This document shows positions 45,147-56,750 of a stretch of DNA of 64,000 nucleotides, one piece after another. Position 1 is the first letter of the stretch. Each line of letters begins with the position of its first letter. The notes beneath the pieces were generated by a model. The model had not been told where the DNA came from, did not search any database, and was given only the letters and a program-made list of their open reading frames with translations. Made by a program: the position numbers and the translations under genes. This DNA is from Paralithodes platypus (taxonomy: Eukaryota; Arthropoda; Malacostraca; Decapoda; Lithodidae): positions 22,291,276 through 22,355,275 of the forward strand of contig CM064517.1 of the NCBI GenBank assembly GCA_032716605.1, written 5' to 3'.

Positions 45147-45607
45147 CCCTCGTGGCCCTGGCTACCTTTCCTAAAGACGTTGTTGAGATCCGGGTGATCT
45201 GGCCGAAAAACGTCTAGGCCTAGGCTACCGTATCTTTGTTATTTTAACTGCTAGAAATTTCCCACACATCTATAAACGTAGTGCGGTTTCCAATCTGTAG
45301 ACTGGCATTGAGTAGAGCTCTGTAAGTCAACTGGTTCAGTTGTGATGACGATTTCAGTGGAGCGAATTTTGCTGTGATGTTGACCATATCGAAGCTTTTC
45401 AGACACTAATTTCGTCTGACGTCACAACAATAACATTGATCCGACGTCTCCTTATTGTTTTCGGAGGTGCGGTGATGCAACGATCGTCTTTGTTTACATG
45501 CGTCGGACGCACGGCGTTCAGACCAAGCTTACAGATTTTAACAGGACAACCAGGTTCCTGCCCATCTGCCGCGGTGTCATTTTAACATGCTGCCAGGGCC
45601 AGGAGGG
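45147..45607. mobile_element. TTAA MITE family B in recombinase
   Basis: TTAA at 45143-45146 and 45608-45611. Removal joins SDSIL to KKDVFLMALATGNR in frame. Core GGCATTGAGTAGAGCTCTGT at 45304. The right end has an AGGAGGG terminus. Confidence 0.92.
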
Positions 45608-46379
45608 TTAAAGAAGGATGTGTTCCTTATGGCTTTGGCTACAGGAAACCGGGTATCTGAGCTGGCGGCGATGAGCAACGAACCAAATTGTCTAAGGTTT
45701 GGACGACGCAATATGGAGGTACAAATTGCGCCGTCTCCTATTTTCATAGCGAAAAACGAGCATAGTGAGTATGTTTTTACGGCTTTTACAGTTCCGGCTC
45801 TCAAACGAGGAGAAACGCATCACCAGTTGTGCCCGGTGCAATCTCTGATAAAGTTAATGAGTGTCCCGGCCTAATCAACTGGGCAACTTTACTTGTGGAG
45901 GTCATAAAGGAAAGCAAGCCCGGTACTGTGGGGCGAGCGCATGACATCAGGAAATGGGCGGTATCCCTCAGATTCTTGAAAAATTTCTCAGTTGCAGATA
46001 TTGCCAATATGCAACTATGGGCTTCTAACCATACCTTCCTAACGCGATATCTCTCTGTCGCCCTAGATAGACCGAGTCTAACCTGTGTAGCATTAAGACA
46101 GTGGGTCTGATAGGTCTGGTACTTTCAGAATTAAGGCTAATTTTGTTTAAGTCAAAAGAAGGGGGGGGGGGGGGGGGGGGTACTGGAGAAGCAAGACTTC
46201 CAGCCCCGCCAGACAAGTGGTATGTGATATGCAAGTGGTATGTGATATACAGTACTTAATCTTAACCCTCGGGGCCCGGGCTGTCTCTCCAAAGGCCATA
46301 CCTCGTATCCGGGCGATCTGGCCAAAAATCAGCAAAAGTAAACTAAGGCTAATCTCGCTTAATATTTTACCTACATTAA

Positions 46380-46864
46380 CCCTCCAGCCCCGGCTATGTA
46401 TTATATATACAGTATATTCATCGAAACCCGGGTGTTTTGGCCGAAAAACGTCTAGGCTAGGCTACCGTATATTCGTTAATCAGACTGCTTCCCGCATTCC
46501 CGCGCATCCCCAAGTGTAGCTGTGTTATTTACCTGTAGAATGGCATTAAGTAGAGCTCTCTAAGTCAACTGGTTGAGCTGTGATGATGATTTCATTGGAG
46601 ATAACTTTATGGCAAAAACAGCCACTTTACACCACTTTTCGATACTTAACAACAACATACAGGCACACACGAACAAGCGACGCTCTCCTTCTTGTGGCCG
46701 GAGATGCGGGGCGTCGGTCCAGCCGGCTGTTGTTTACATGCGTCGGACCGACGCCTCGCACACGAAGCTCACAGGCTTTCAACCACTGGACGTTCAAGAG
46801 CCCTTCCGGGTACCTGTTATATGCTTTTTTATGGGCGTTCAAGAGCCCTTCCGTGGTGAGAGGG
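46380..46864. mobile_element. TTAA MITE family B inside piggyBac 2
   Basis: TTAA at 46376-46379 and 46865-46868. Ends CCCTCCAGCCCCGG and GGTGAGAGGG. Subterminal direct repeats GTTCAAGAGCCCTTCCG at 46791 and 46838. It is very similar to 57532-58012 (inverted) and to 23449-23927 apart from the right subterminal part. Confidence 0.93.
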
Positions 46865-47139
46865 TTAATCAAACATATATAGAAATGGACGCCTTACCTT
46901 GCCGCGTAGAATGGCGTTGAGTAGAGCTCTCTAGCTCAACTGGTTCCGGAGTGATGGTGATGGAAGTGGAGGTAACTTTTGCCCGTATTTACCTCGGCGC
47001 ATCCGAACACTCAACCGCGGCCCCGGCTACGACGCCCAGTTGCACTCGTCGCTCCACCCGCAATTATGCCGGGAAGCGATTTGATAGTGTTTTATTGTTT
47101 ATTATGTCATATTATAGTTATGTTATTTTCACTCAATAA

Positions 47140-47470
47140 AGTTATTTGTGTCTCTGTCACTTATTACTTAGTTTTATTATTATTATGATGATTATAGTGT
47201 CACTTTCACTGGACTTTGATAGTGTCATTTTCACTTTTAGGTATTGTTAGGTAAGCTAATAGCATATATAGTGTCTCTTTCACTTATACTCAGTTTTATT
47301 ATTATTATACTGTCACTTTCACCGAACTAGGCTTATTGATAGTGTCACTTTCACTTGTTCATATTGTTATTGAAGGCACTTATTATTACTTATATGTGTC
47401 CTTTTCACTTATACTTATATATATATTCTGAGCCTACATATGAGTGTCACTTTCACTGTTGTCACTTCCA
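47140..47470. repeat. dispersed TGTCACTTTCACT motifs, piggyBac 2
   Basis: At least seven variants of TGTCACTTTCACT (for example 47201, 47220, 47271, 47311, 47343, 47397 and 47444) lie between the left end and the transposase stop, as in piggyBac 1. Confidence 0.7.
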
Positions 47471-48722
47471 CTTCAAAAGTTTGTTAGTGTGGAAGTCATT
47501 GAAGCAGGTGCCAGCACACAGTCCAACTTGACACTCGAGGCATTCCCAAGTGGTTTTTGTGGGTTTGCGGGGTCTGCGAGTTGTGTGGCTGCACACATGG
47601 CACCTCTTCTGCATTCGGCTCTTACTACCTGGTGCTTTGAAAGGAAGGGCGTTGAGCTGGTGCTTCCTGAAGAAATCAGCACACCCCGTTCTGTCCAGCT
47701 GGCCTGGTCCTTGTAGTGACCTCCCTGGTGTACCCCCATGTTTAGCCAGGAGCTCAAGTAGCACCTGCTTGTGGAACTTCCGCAGGCACTTGTACTTCTT
47801 GGCTCCTGGAGTCCTCAGACGGTAGATGTTGTAGGCATTGAGGACCGACATATCTACCATATGCAGGATAAACTTCTTGTACCACCTGCAAGATGTTCGC
47901 AGGCAGTCGATGAAGCCAATCTGCATGTCGGACTTGTCAACGAGGCGCATGTTGAGGTTGTAGTCAAGGACAGCAGCTGGTTTCCGGATGGGGTTCTTGG
48001 TTTTTCGGTCCACCTTCCCTGTGGCGACCATCTCGGCCTTGTGGCATGTGCTGAGGAGGTTGACCTTGCGCTGGTCATGCCAGTGGATGGAGAGGATGGG
48101 GCCACTCTTTTTGTGAAAGATGTCTGTCTTCTTCCTCTTGCCCTTGACTGTGCCGACAGTTCCGGTCTTGCGGTCATGGAGGTACTTGGTCAGGATAGGC
48201 GATGTGTAGTAATTATCTGTGTAGAGGATGTGGTTTTGATTGAAGTGCCTCTCCATCATCTTCTTCACTACAGCGCCACCAAAACCAATGAGGGGGTCAC
48301 TCACAATTTCTCCACCCTTGCCGCTGTAGACCACAAAGTCCAGCACATACCCCGTCAAACAATCGCAGACGACGAAGAGCTTGATGCCGAAGCGGTGTCT
48401 CTTGGACTGGATATACTGTCGGAAGTGCAGCCTGCCACGGAACAGGACCAGAGACTCGTCGAGGCACATCTGGAAAGGAATCAGGTAGGTGGTGAACCGA
48501 TGACGTATCATGTCCTACAGGTTCCTGATCTTCCACAATGTGTCGGGAAGGTGGACTGCCATGTTGTTTGTCAGGTGGAGATAGGAGAGGATGTCGAAGT
48601 ACCTGTCCCTGGACATGTACTTGCCAAATGCTGAAGTCGTTATGATGTCGCCAGTGATCCAGTAGTCTGCCAGTGTGCTTCCTGATATGTGTCATCAGCA
48701 TTGTGAGTGCCAAGAACACATA

Positions 48723-50101
48723 TACAGTAAACCCTCGCCATCTCGGACCTCTAGAAGTCGGAAACCCGTACTAGTCGGACTGGCTACGGCCTCTCGGACA
48801 TGCACTTCCGTATTTCGGACATTTCAGTCATCGTTCCGACAGTCTCTGACGTTGTCGGACTTTATATAAGTATTCGGAAAATGTCCGATATTATATTTTT
48901 CAATTCCATTGCATTAGAAATGATTCAAAGATTACAAGAAGTCCAAATAAGACATAGTTATGTTAATGTATAAGGGAGTTACGTAGATGCATTAGAGAGA
49001 TAGATAGATAGAAAGAGAGAGTTACAGAGGGGGAGTGAGTAATAAACACGAACTATTATGAGACGGACTTAATTGGTTCTGAAAAGACAAAGGAGACTTT
49101 TATATTGACTCTTTTTCTTGTTATTATTTGTGTGCTAGAAGGATAATATAGTTTTCAATTCCATTGCATTAGAAATGATTCAAAGATTACAAAAAGTCCA
49201 AATAAGACATAGTTATGTTAATGTATAAGGGAGTTACATAGATGCATTAGAGAGATAGATAGATAGAAAGAGAGAGTTACAGAGGGGGAGTGAGCGATAA
49301 ACACGAACTATTATGAGACGGACTTATTGGTTCTGAAAAGACAAGATAGATAGAAAGAGAGTTGCAGAAGGGGAAGTGAGCGATAAACATGAACTATTAT
49401 GAGACGGACTTAATTGGTTTTGAAAAGACAAGATAGATAGAAAGAGTTGCAGAAGGGGAAGTGAGCGATAAACACGAACTATTATGAGACGGACTTAATT
49501 GGTTCTGAAGAGACAAGATAGATAGAAAGAGAGTTGCAGAAGGGGAAGTGAGCGATAAACACGAACTATTATGCGACGGACTTAATTGGTTATGAAAAGA
49601 CAAGATAGATAGAAAGAGAGTTGCAGAAGGGGAAGTGAGCGATAAACACGAACTATTATGAGACGGACTTCATTAGTTCTGAAAAGACAAAGGAGACATT
49701 TTTATTGACTTTTTCATGTTATTATTTGTGTGCTAGAAGGATAATATTGTTTTCAATTCCATCGCATTAGAAATTATTTATAGATTACAAAAAGTCCAAA
49801 TAAGACATAGTTATGTTAATGTATAAGGGAGTTAGTTAGATGCATTAGAGAGATAAATAGATAGAGAGAGAGTGGCTACGGGCGAGCGAGCGATAAAATA
49901 CTAACATATACGAGACGGACTTATGTTTCTGAAAGACAAAGGAGACATTTCTATTTACTCTCTTTTTCATTTTATTATTTGTGTGTTAGAAGGGTAATAT
50001 TGTTTTCAATTCCATCGTATTAGAATTGATTCATAGATTAAAAAAAAAAAAAAGACAGTTATATATATGTATAAGGGAGATAGATGCATTAAATAGATAG
50101 A

Positions 50102-50136
<35 letters not shown>

Positions 50137-50269
50137 CTGGTGACGCGGACTTTCCTCTTCTAATTCGGAATATTCCCTCTCTTAAGTCGGACTTCGGACA
50201 TCTCGGATTTTCGGTCATCTCGGACTGGGTCTCCCCCCAATTAGTCCGAGATAGCGAGGGTTTACTGTA
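48723..50269. mobile_element. mariner-type element (TIR TACAGTAAACCCTCGC)
   Basis: The ends TACAGTAAACCCTCGCCATC and GATAGCGAGGGTTTACTGTA are inverse with terminal TA. The host frame ADLYVFLALTMLM is restored by removal with one TA. 1547 bp, non-coding, filled by minisatellite. Confidence 0.93.
48898..50120. repeat. two-level minisatellite inside the mariner-type element
   Basis: A long unit starting TTTTCAATTCCATTGCATTAG recurs at 48898, 49155, 49751 and partly at 50002. Between 49285 and 49690 an ~86-bp unit (GAGACGGACTTAATTGGTTC to GAACTATTAT) is repeated about five times. A runs occur at 50040-50053 and 50106-50132. Confidence 0.9.
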
Positions 50270-51956
50270 GGTCTGCCAAAGTGACAGCTCTCCATGCCAC
50301 CATCTTGGCACTGGTCTTCCTCCCAAGAAAGTTGGCACAGATCTCATGATGGTTGTTGGTCTCATCGACAAGGTATTCCATGACTTCATTGTCATAGAAG
50401 CCACAGAAAAGTTCACTGGGGGTAGCATCTGGGCCACAGGGAAATGATGGTGACACCCCGGAACCCATCTGTACCTCGTCAAAGGCAGGACAATCTGGCA
50501 CCAAATCAGCCCCATCTGTCCACACAAACAGGTCGGATGATGATGCTGTTGCTCGAGGACATGCAGGTGCAGCAGGCACACGCCCTTGGCCATGCGGACG
50601 CCCTGCACGCCCACGCCCACGCCCAAGGGCAGCGGCGTCGGCAGACTCACCACATCCACGACCTCGCCCTCTCCCTCGTCTTGTCGGGACTTCCTCCTCT
50701 TCCTCTTCCTCCTCAGGCGACGTCAGGTCTTCTGGGGCAATGTTGAGGTCGTCAGAATCCTCTTCCGGAGACAATTCTGGTGAAGAAGTGACCGGGCGTC
50801 GGCGGCGTGGGGCGCGGGAGGTTCAACAATGGGAGCCTCGGCCTCGGGAGTTGGGCTCCTTTTGCGGCGAGCCGAGGGCTTCTCCGCATCAAATAATGCT
50901 CTGCGGTGTGTTGAGGGCTGTGGCACATCACCAATATCACTTGAAGAGGCCCTTTGGTCCTCCTGAAGGAGAGATGAAGCCGAGGGCTGTGGGTGACCCA
51001 CGCGGCGTCCCGGGTCAAGGCGTCTGGACGATGGAATGCGGGTGGTTGCTAGACCAGGGTCGGCATCACTATCACTCTCTTCACCTTCCCTAGCCTTTTC
51101 TGCGTGCTTTTTTAGCTGCACTTTTCACCAGCGACTGTTTATAAAAATATTTGCCCACTTTCAAGGGCGTACGGGCAGGCCAAGGGGAAGGTCCAGGGGA
51201 AGGTCCAGGGGTAGGGCTATGGCTAGGCCTAGGCCTAGCCCTAGGCTGACCTACCAAAGATGGCGAGGGGGTAGGCCTAGGTTCTAGCACACTAGGAAGT
51301 TCAATAGCACCTTCCTGAAACACTTCCACATCAGGATCATCACTACTGTCTCCCCCCTCAAATAAGTCCACATCATCGTCTCCAAAGCCAACAAATTCAT
51401 CATCTTCGCTTGCACTGATAAATTGTTCTTTGTCCACCATGCTTTCGCCACTGCTCTCTTCAATATCAAACAATTGTCGCTGTATCACTCAAGAAACGCT
51501 TCACTTTCTTTCGTTGAGCTAGCTTCTCGGTTGCTGCAGGCGTCGATGTTGCGAGTGGGGTAGCACTGGGGCACGCGGGAGGTTGCACCGAATCGGACGC
51601 GTCGGAATTTTTTTTTTCTGTATAACTCGCTATGGCGGCCACGTAGGAACTGATAATGTTTGTAGTTGAGGCTTGGTGGCGGGCCGATCGCCCCTGCAAT
51701 GTAAACATTGGCCGCGTGAATTTTAAAAGCACGCTTTCAAGCACATGCCTTTCAGCATGACACCCGGGCTGCTGCCCTTCTTTCGCGGTGTCATATTAAA
51801 ATGACACCCGGGCTGGAAGGGTTAAGGACTGGAGACACAGTTCAAGATGTTTTTTCATTTTATTATATTTTTGATACATAGACATATTGCTCAAGTTAGG
51901 CAATAAGTCATAAGGACAAATATTATTTATGTGATATACATGACCAAATATTTGTG

Positions 51957-54698
51957 TACAGTGCACTCCCGTTATCCGCGATCCTTGCTATTCGCGGACA
52001 CCCCTAAATATCCCATTACTCGTCATCCGCGCAAAAAATTAGCAAAATACCAGCTAATCACGGATTTGAATCGGGCGGGTCGGTGCACATCCCGATTCTT
52101 GTTTTGGCTGGCCATCTTGCATTCTTGCGTGACGTCAACACAGCGTCCCAGCTGAGGCATTCCGAAATATTCTGGAAGTACATTCAGGAAAAGTTAACAA
52201 GAAGAGTAGGGATCCCAGAGCTGGTAGGGGGGTTGAATGATGGGAGTAGAGCGGAGACTGATAAGGAGAAAGCAGAGGTGCTGGGGAAATACTTTGGGGG
52301 GGTACTAACAGTGGAGTCGGAGGATGCAGTGCCTACTATTCCCATCAAACAGGCACCGGCACTAGAACTAATAGAGTTTTCCCATGCTAGAATAAGAAGG
52401 GCTATAGAAAAAATGAACAGAAGTAAGTCACCGGGACCGGATGGGATACACCCAAGAATCATAAAGGAAGGAGGGGAGATGTTAGTAGAGCCATTGAAAA
52501 TTTTATTTGAGGTATCGTTTAATACAGGACAAATCCCGATGGACTGGAGAGATGCGAACATAACAGCTATATTTAAGAAGGGAAAGAGAAATGACCCAGG
52601 GAATTATAGACCAGTCAGTTTGACAAGTGTTGTGTGTAAACTAATGGAAACGGTAATTAGAGAAGGAATAATGGATCATATGAAGTCAAACCAACTTTTC
52701 AGTGGGAGACAGTTCGGATTCTTGCCGGGGAGGTCGACGGTACTACAGCTAATTAAGGTGGTAGATGATTGGATGCAAATTCTAGAAGATGGTGATGTAA
52801 TAGACGTGGTATATTGCGATTTTATGAAGGCCTTCGATAAGGTCCCACATAAAAGGTTAATAGAGAAAGTTAGAAGCTATAATATAGGGGAGAAATGTGT
52901 GAAAGGGATAGAAGCCTTCCTGAAAGATCGGAGACCGAGGGTACTGGTGAATGGAATAGGCTCGGGGTGGAGGGAAATTACAAGTGGGGTACCTCAGGGA
53001 TCTGTGTTGCGACCATTGCTGTTCGTTATATTTATCAACGACTTGCCTGAAGTTATAACTAATGGAAGTGAGGTATACCTGTATGCGGATGACACTAAAC
53101 TGTATAGAAGAGTGAGGAGTAAGGAAGATATGGGTTTGCTTCAAGGAGATGTGGAGGGCATGAAGGGATGGTCTGAGCATTGGTTAATGCCTTTTCATCC
53201 AAAAAATGCAAGTACATGCGGATTGGGACCAGCAAGATAGACAAGGTAGGATACAGTATGTATGAAGCGATGGAGGAAGTGAGTGCAGAAAAGGATATAG
53301 GAGTAGTGATAGACAATAAGTTAAATTTCTCAGAACATTTAGCGGAAAAGATAAACAAAGCCAATAGAATTGTAGGGCTGATAAGGAGGACATTTGTGTC
53401 ACTTGACGAAGAAATCTTCAGGAATCTCTATACAGCGCTGGTTAGGCCGCACCTGGAATATGCGAACCAGGTGTGGGCTCCATATATGGTAAAGGATATA
53501 GAAGCAGTGGAGAAAGTGCAGAGGAGAGCTAGCAAGCTGGTACCAACGTTGAAGAACGCGGGTTATGAGCAGAGGTTGAGGACACTGGGGCTTCCGACAC
53601 TGGCATATAGGAGAAAGAGAGGGGATATGATAGACTTTTAAGATAGTGTCGGGAAAGTACGATGAGGATGTGTGTGAAGGTATCTTCTTGATGCGGGAGG
53701 GAACAAGAACGAGAGGACACTCTAAGAAAATTTACAAAGAAAGAAATAGGCTTGAGAAGGCAAAGAACTCATTTTGTGATAGAGTGGTAAATGAGTGGAA
53801 CGCACTGCCCCAGTATGTAGTCGATTCCGAATCAATAAGGGAGTTTGAGAGTAATCTTGATAAAGCATGGGGAAGACAAGATTTGAAGTTTGATTATAAA
53901 ACAAAAATACAGAATAGTAAAAATCTTGCGTCTGCTACCGCCGCCGCCAACACCGTGAACGACCGCAGCAGTGCAAGTACGGGTACTGAGCTGGATACAC
54001 AGGCATAGTTTGCCTTTTTCCAGAGGATCTACTGTAAGAAACTGTAAGAGGCAGCAGCTCACAGCCGTGTGTTGGAAAAGTTGAAAACCACCTGTTTACA
54101 AGTTTTTTTCTGCACGAACCTCTTATCTCCCGCATTTATTAGGGCCTTTAGAGCATTCAGTGATAGGGACAGTGGGCCAGGTGGTAATCATGATGGAAAT
54201 AAATGCCCGGGACCATCAAAACAGAGAGCAAGCGTACCGACGCTGTCGGACGAAAGCGGGCAAATTATGCCGATGCGTAAGGCTAGGCTAAGCCTAATGA
54301 CTGATTTCAAATAAAGTTTGTGTGGTAAGTTATCTCCTCATAATATGTATTTATAAGTATTCTTCTCAAATAATATGTATTTATTGGATATATTTAGGGG
54401 GGAAATGGGTAATTTATGGGTGACTGGACGAAAGTGGATCAAAGTGTGGTACCGGTACTACATTTTGTTCTACATTCGTCCAGGTCTGTGACCGTATCTG
54501 TTTAATCATTTGGTCCATATTAATGTCATACAGTAGCTCAAAATAATGGTTTGAGGGTCCAAGATGGCCGAGTCTGGTACGACCTAAGCCTATTTCCCAT
54601 TGAAACCTATGTTAAACACTGCCCACGTATCCGCGAAACCACGTATTCACGGAAGGGGGCTGGTACGACCTAGGCGCGAATATCGGGAATGCACTGTA
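51957..54698. mobile_element. mariner-type element (TIR TACAGTGCAY) carrying a LINE
   Basis: TACAGTGCACTCCCGTTATC at the left and GATATTCGGGAATGCACTGTA-type inverse at the right, terminal TA. Without the LINE (52155-54048) about 850 bp remains, resembling 56460-57110 (GACGTCAACAC, GAACCTCTT) and the fragment at 1063-1330. Bases 51826-51956 and 54699-54989 show no gene. Confidence 0.85.
52155..54048 (+). pseudogene. LINE reverse transcriptase with CTGTAAGAAA tail
   Basis: This is a 5'-truncated LINE with a long open RT frame to 53240: GPDGIHPRIIKEGG, GNYRPVSLTSVVCK, FGFLPGRSTVLQL, CDFMKAFDKVPHKRL, SGVPQGSVL and LYLYADDTKLYRR (catalytic YADD). A frameshift near 53190 moves to 53180-53641 (YANQVWAPYMVKDIEAVEKV). 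Another near 53640 leads to the tail (WNALPQYVVDSESIREFES) with a stop at 54008. It ends in CTGTAAGAAACTGTAAGA. GAGGCA on both sides may be a target duplication. It is the parent-type sequence for the 3' ends at 7131, 13246 and 42112. Confidence 0.9.
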
Positions 54699-54989
54699 CA
54701 GTACCTTACGTTACTTGAGGACTAGTCAGTCAAGAGTATCATAATTTTGTGTAAGAATTGTTATTCATGAACAAAAGATGTATTTTATTGATTTAAGAAT
54801 GTTGGGACACATTTGTGATTGATTGTTACATGTACCTAATAGGGAGTGTACCTGATAGGTTATGTACACGCAGGTCTTCTTTGAAGTATTGAAGTACCCT
54901 GCCTGCATTAATTTTCCATTTTATTTTTAAATATATATTTTGTATATACAGTCACCTACCTAAGGTCACCTAAGGTTGTGTTCGCCACT

Positions 54990-56190
54990 CTCCTAGCAGC
55001 ACCGAGGAGCGCGTCGCCCCTCGTTGTGGGTTGTGTTTTGGTGCAGCAGACTGTTTGAAGAGACAGCATGCTCCCTTGCGAAGATGGGCTCGTCTGGCAC
55101 TTTTTGCAGTTCGACATCGAGGGCTCTCTTGAACTTGTCTAAAGAGATGTCCCTCATGCCTCTTACTCGCCGTGGGAGTTTGTTGAAGAGACGTGGGCCT
55201 CTGTGTGACAACCAGCCCTCTTGCAGAGAGCCCATAGCACCCCTATTATTCATCCGGGGGATATTGCATTCCCAGCCTCTCCTATTACTGAATTTCATGA
55301 CTATCGGAGTATGTAGGTTTGGTACTAAACCCTCTGCGCTTTTCCACGTGTATATTATTAGGTAACGTTCTCTTCTACGTTCCAGCGATTACAGTTTCAG
55401 TGCTCTTAAATGATCCCAATAGTGTAGCTGTTTTACCGAACTTATGTGCGAAGTGAAATTTCTTTGTACACTCTCTAAGTCATTTATTTCACATGCTTTG
55501 TATGGGGATATTAATACGCTACAGTATTCAAACCGCGGCAGCACTAGAGATTTGAAGAGCGTTATCATAGGTAATTCACCGCGTGTTTTAAATGTACGCA
55601 GAATCCAACCCGTTAAACGTTTTGCAGCCGCAACTTTGACCTGGTTATGTTCTTTGAAACACATATTTTCAGACATTGACACCCCAAGGTCTTTCACACT
55701 GTCTTTCCATTCTATTATGTGGTTAGATTCTGTTAGGTAGTTTGTGTTCACTTTAACGATATTATTATCTCCGTACCTTATTAATTGGAATTTTTCTTCA
55801 TTGAATTGCATGTTGTTTTCCCTGGTCCACTGGAACACTACATTTGTGTCTTCCTGCAGCTGACCCGTGTCCTCTTGTGTGTTTACGATCTTGCTTAGTT
55901 TTGTGTCATCCGCAAAAGACGACACCGTACTGTGTCTTGTGTTGGTATCTACTGTATGTCGCAAATTAGAATGAGGAACAGAAGGGGCGCTAGCACTGTT
56001 CCTTGGGGCACTGAGCTTTTGACATCTGAAGGTTCAGATGTGACTTGGTTTACTGCTACTGATTGTTTCCGGTTTACGAGTTAATTGTATATCCACCGTC
56101 CGATTTTCCCCGTTATACCTTTTGCTTTTAGTTTGTGGGCTATTATACCATGGTCACATTTATCAAATGCCTTAGCAAAATCGGTGTAGA
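54990..56190 (-). pseudogene. minus-strand LINE reverse transcriptase, 5'-truncated
   Basis: The minus-strand reading begins at about 56190 (DFAKAFDKCDHGIIAHKL), then VPQGTVLAPLLFLILI with a stop, and an open frame 55964-55389: SSFADDTKLSKIV (FADD), NNMQFNEEKFQLIRYG, KDLGVSMSEN and PRFEYCSVLISPYKACEI. A further shift leads to the C-terminus 55298-54993 (GPRLFNKLPRRVRGM, SLDKFKRALDVELQ). Non-LTR RT of CR1/Jockey type. It sits against the left end of the next element, at its TIR. Confidence 0.85.
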
Positions 56191-56750
56191 TGGAGCCCCC
56201 ATCTTCGCCACAGCAGTCTTCGCTGTTTCAATTTTCGCGGTACACACTAAATATTCCCAATTTCCATGTTTGCTAAAAAAACTTCAATCTTGGCACAAAA
56301 ATCCCAGTCGAAACCCGAAAAAAAGCAAAATAATGAAAACTCTACATAAAACTAGAAAACAAACAAAAACAATCAAAAAAGTTAACTGAACTAAAAGAAT
56401 CTGCCATTGTCAAGGCATTTGCCGCTTAGAGACGAAGTCCGAGTGAATCCAAAATCCGATCGTCAAATGTGCAAGATGCTGCTGCCATCCTTGTATGACG
56501 TCAACACTAAGCAGACGCTTACAGTCCAATCATCTTTGTGTTGAAAAACCAGCTGTTTGCAAGATTTTGTTTTGCCTGAACCTCTTTTCTCTTGGGTTTA
56601 TTATAACCTCTAGTACATCTGGTGATGTGAGGTGGTAGCAGTGAAGGAAATTCATGATCTAAACAGAGCAAAGGCCAGTACATGTCGGACGAAAGCGGCG
56701 GAAATAGGCCTAGACGATGTTAGGCAAGGCTATATATGACAATGATTTAA

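Larger units (their letters stand above)
26827..46110 (+). mobile_element. DIRS-like retrotransposon, plus strand, heavily interrupted
   Basis: The order is leader (to 27476), Gag (27477-29975), RT-RNase H (30012-43710) and tyrosine recombinase (43707-46110). Removing the insertions leaves roughly 5.5 kb of collinear element homologous to the minus-strand copy at 2.6-8.6 kb. Insertions: TTAA MITE 28737-29209; piggyBac 30440-36695; mariner-type MITE 36779-37549; LINE 38410-43398; unknown repeat 43789-44067; TTAA MITEs 44228-44453, 44469-44946 and 45147-45607. Confidence 0.88.
43707..46110 (+). pseudogene. DIRS-like tyrosine recombinase, in pieces
   Basis: Segments: 43718-43788 (MDIQKAKWLTTYGESVTNK), 44068-44225 (RRQYQSHWKSFTTW to LSVVTL), 44454-44468 (KNHL), 44947-45146 (TAIRVP onward), and 45608-46110. 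Catalytic motifs: TGNRVSELAAM (45648-45675), GRAHDIRKWAVS (45932-45965) and HTFLTRYLSV (46031-46060); stop at 46108-46110. A deletion/shift near 45860 joins LISDKVNE. With the four inserts removed the order matches the minus copy codon for codon over most of its length. Inactive. Confidence 0.88.
47462..51744 (-). pseudogene. piggyBac transposase 2
   Basis: Homologous to transposase 1. The N-terminal part (51744-50723) is acidic (SASEDDEFVGFGDDDVD, KYFYKQSLVKSAAKK, THRRALFDAEK) with frameshifts near 51475, 51100 and 50770. 50774-50270 has an Arg/Gly-rich stretch and DCPAFDEVQMGSGVSPSFP. A mariner-type element then splits ADL from FLALTMLM. After an in-frame TAG near 48512, 48511-47462 is open for 349 codons and holds all three catalytic Asp (CLDESLVLF, LYTDNYYTSP, MRLVDKSD) and the C-terminal Cys-rich domain (CHVC, WECLECQVGLCAGTC, DFH). 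Start codon uncertain; 51744 is the first Met in the best frame. Confidence 0.88.
46266..51821 (-). mobile_element. piggyBac element 2 (5.56 kb, TTAA target)
   Basis: TTAA at 46262-46265 and 51822-51825. Left end CCCTCGGGGCCCGGG, right end CCCGGGCTGGAAGGG. It contains the core GTAGAATGGCGTTGAGTAG (46905), a family B MITE (46380-46864), a mariner-type element (48723-50269) and the transposase on the minus strand. Just left of it (46111-46261) is the DIRS 3' flank with a G run (46160-46177). Confidence 0.92.

Noticed and set aside
47771..48634. 287-codon plus-strand open frame
   Set aside because: Antisense shadow of the intact piggyBac transposase core on the minus strand; no recognisable domain.
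49280..49690. CRISPR-like array (regular ~86-bp units)
   Set aside because: Units are contiguous tandem copies without unique spacers, inside a eukaryotic transposon; it is a minisatellite.
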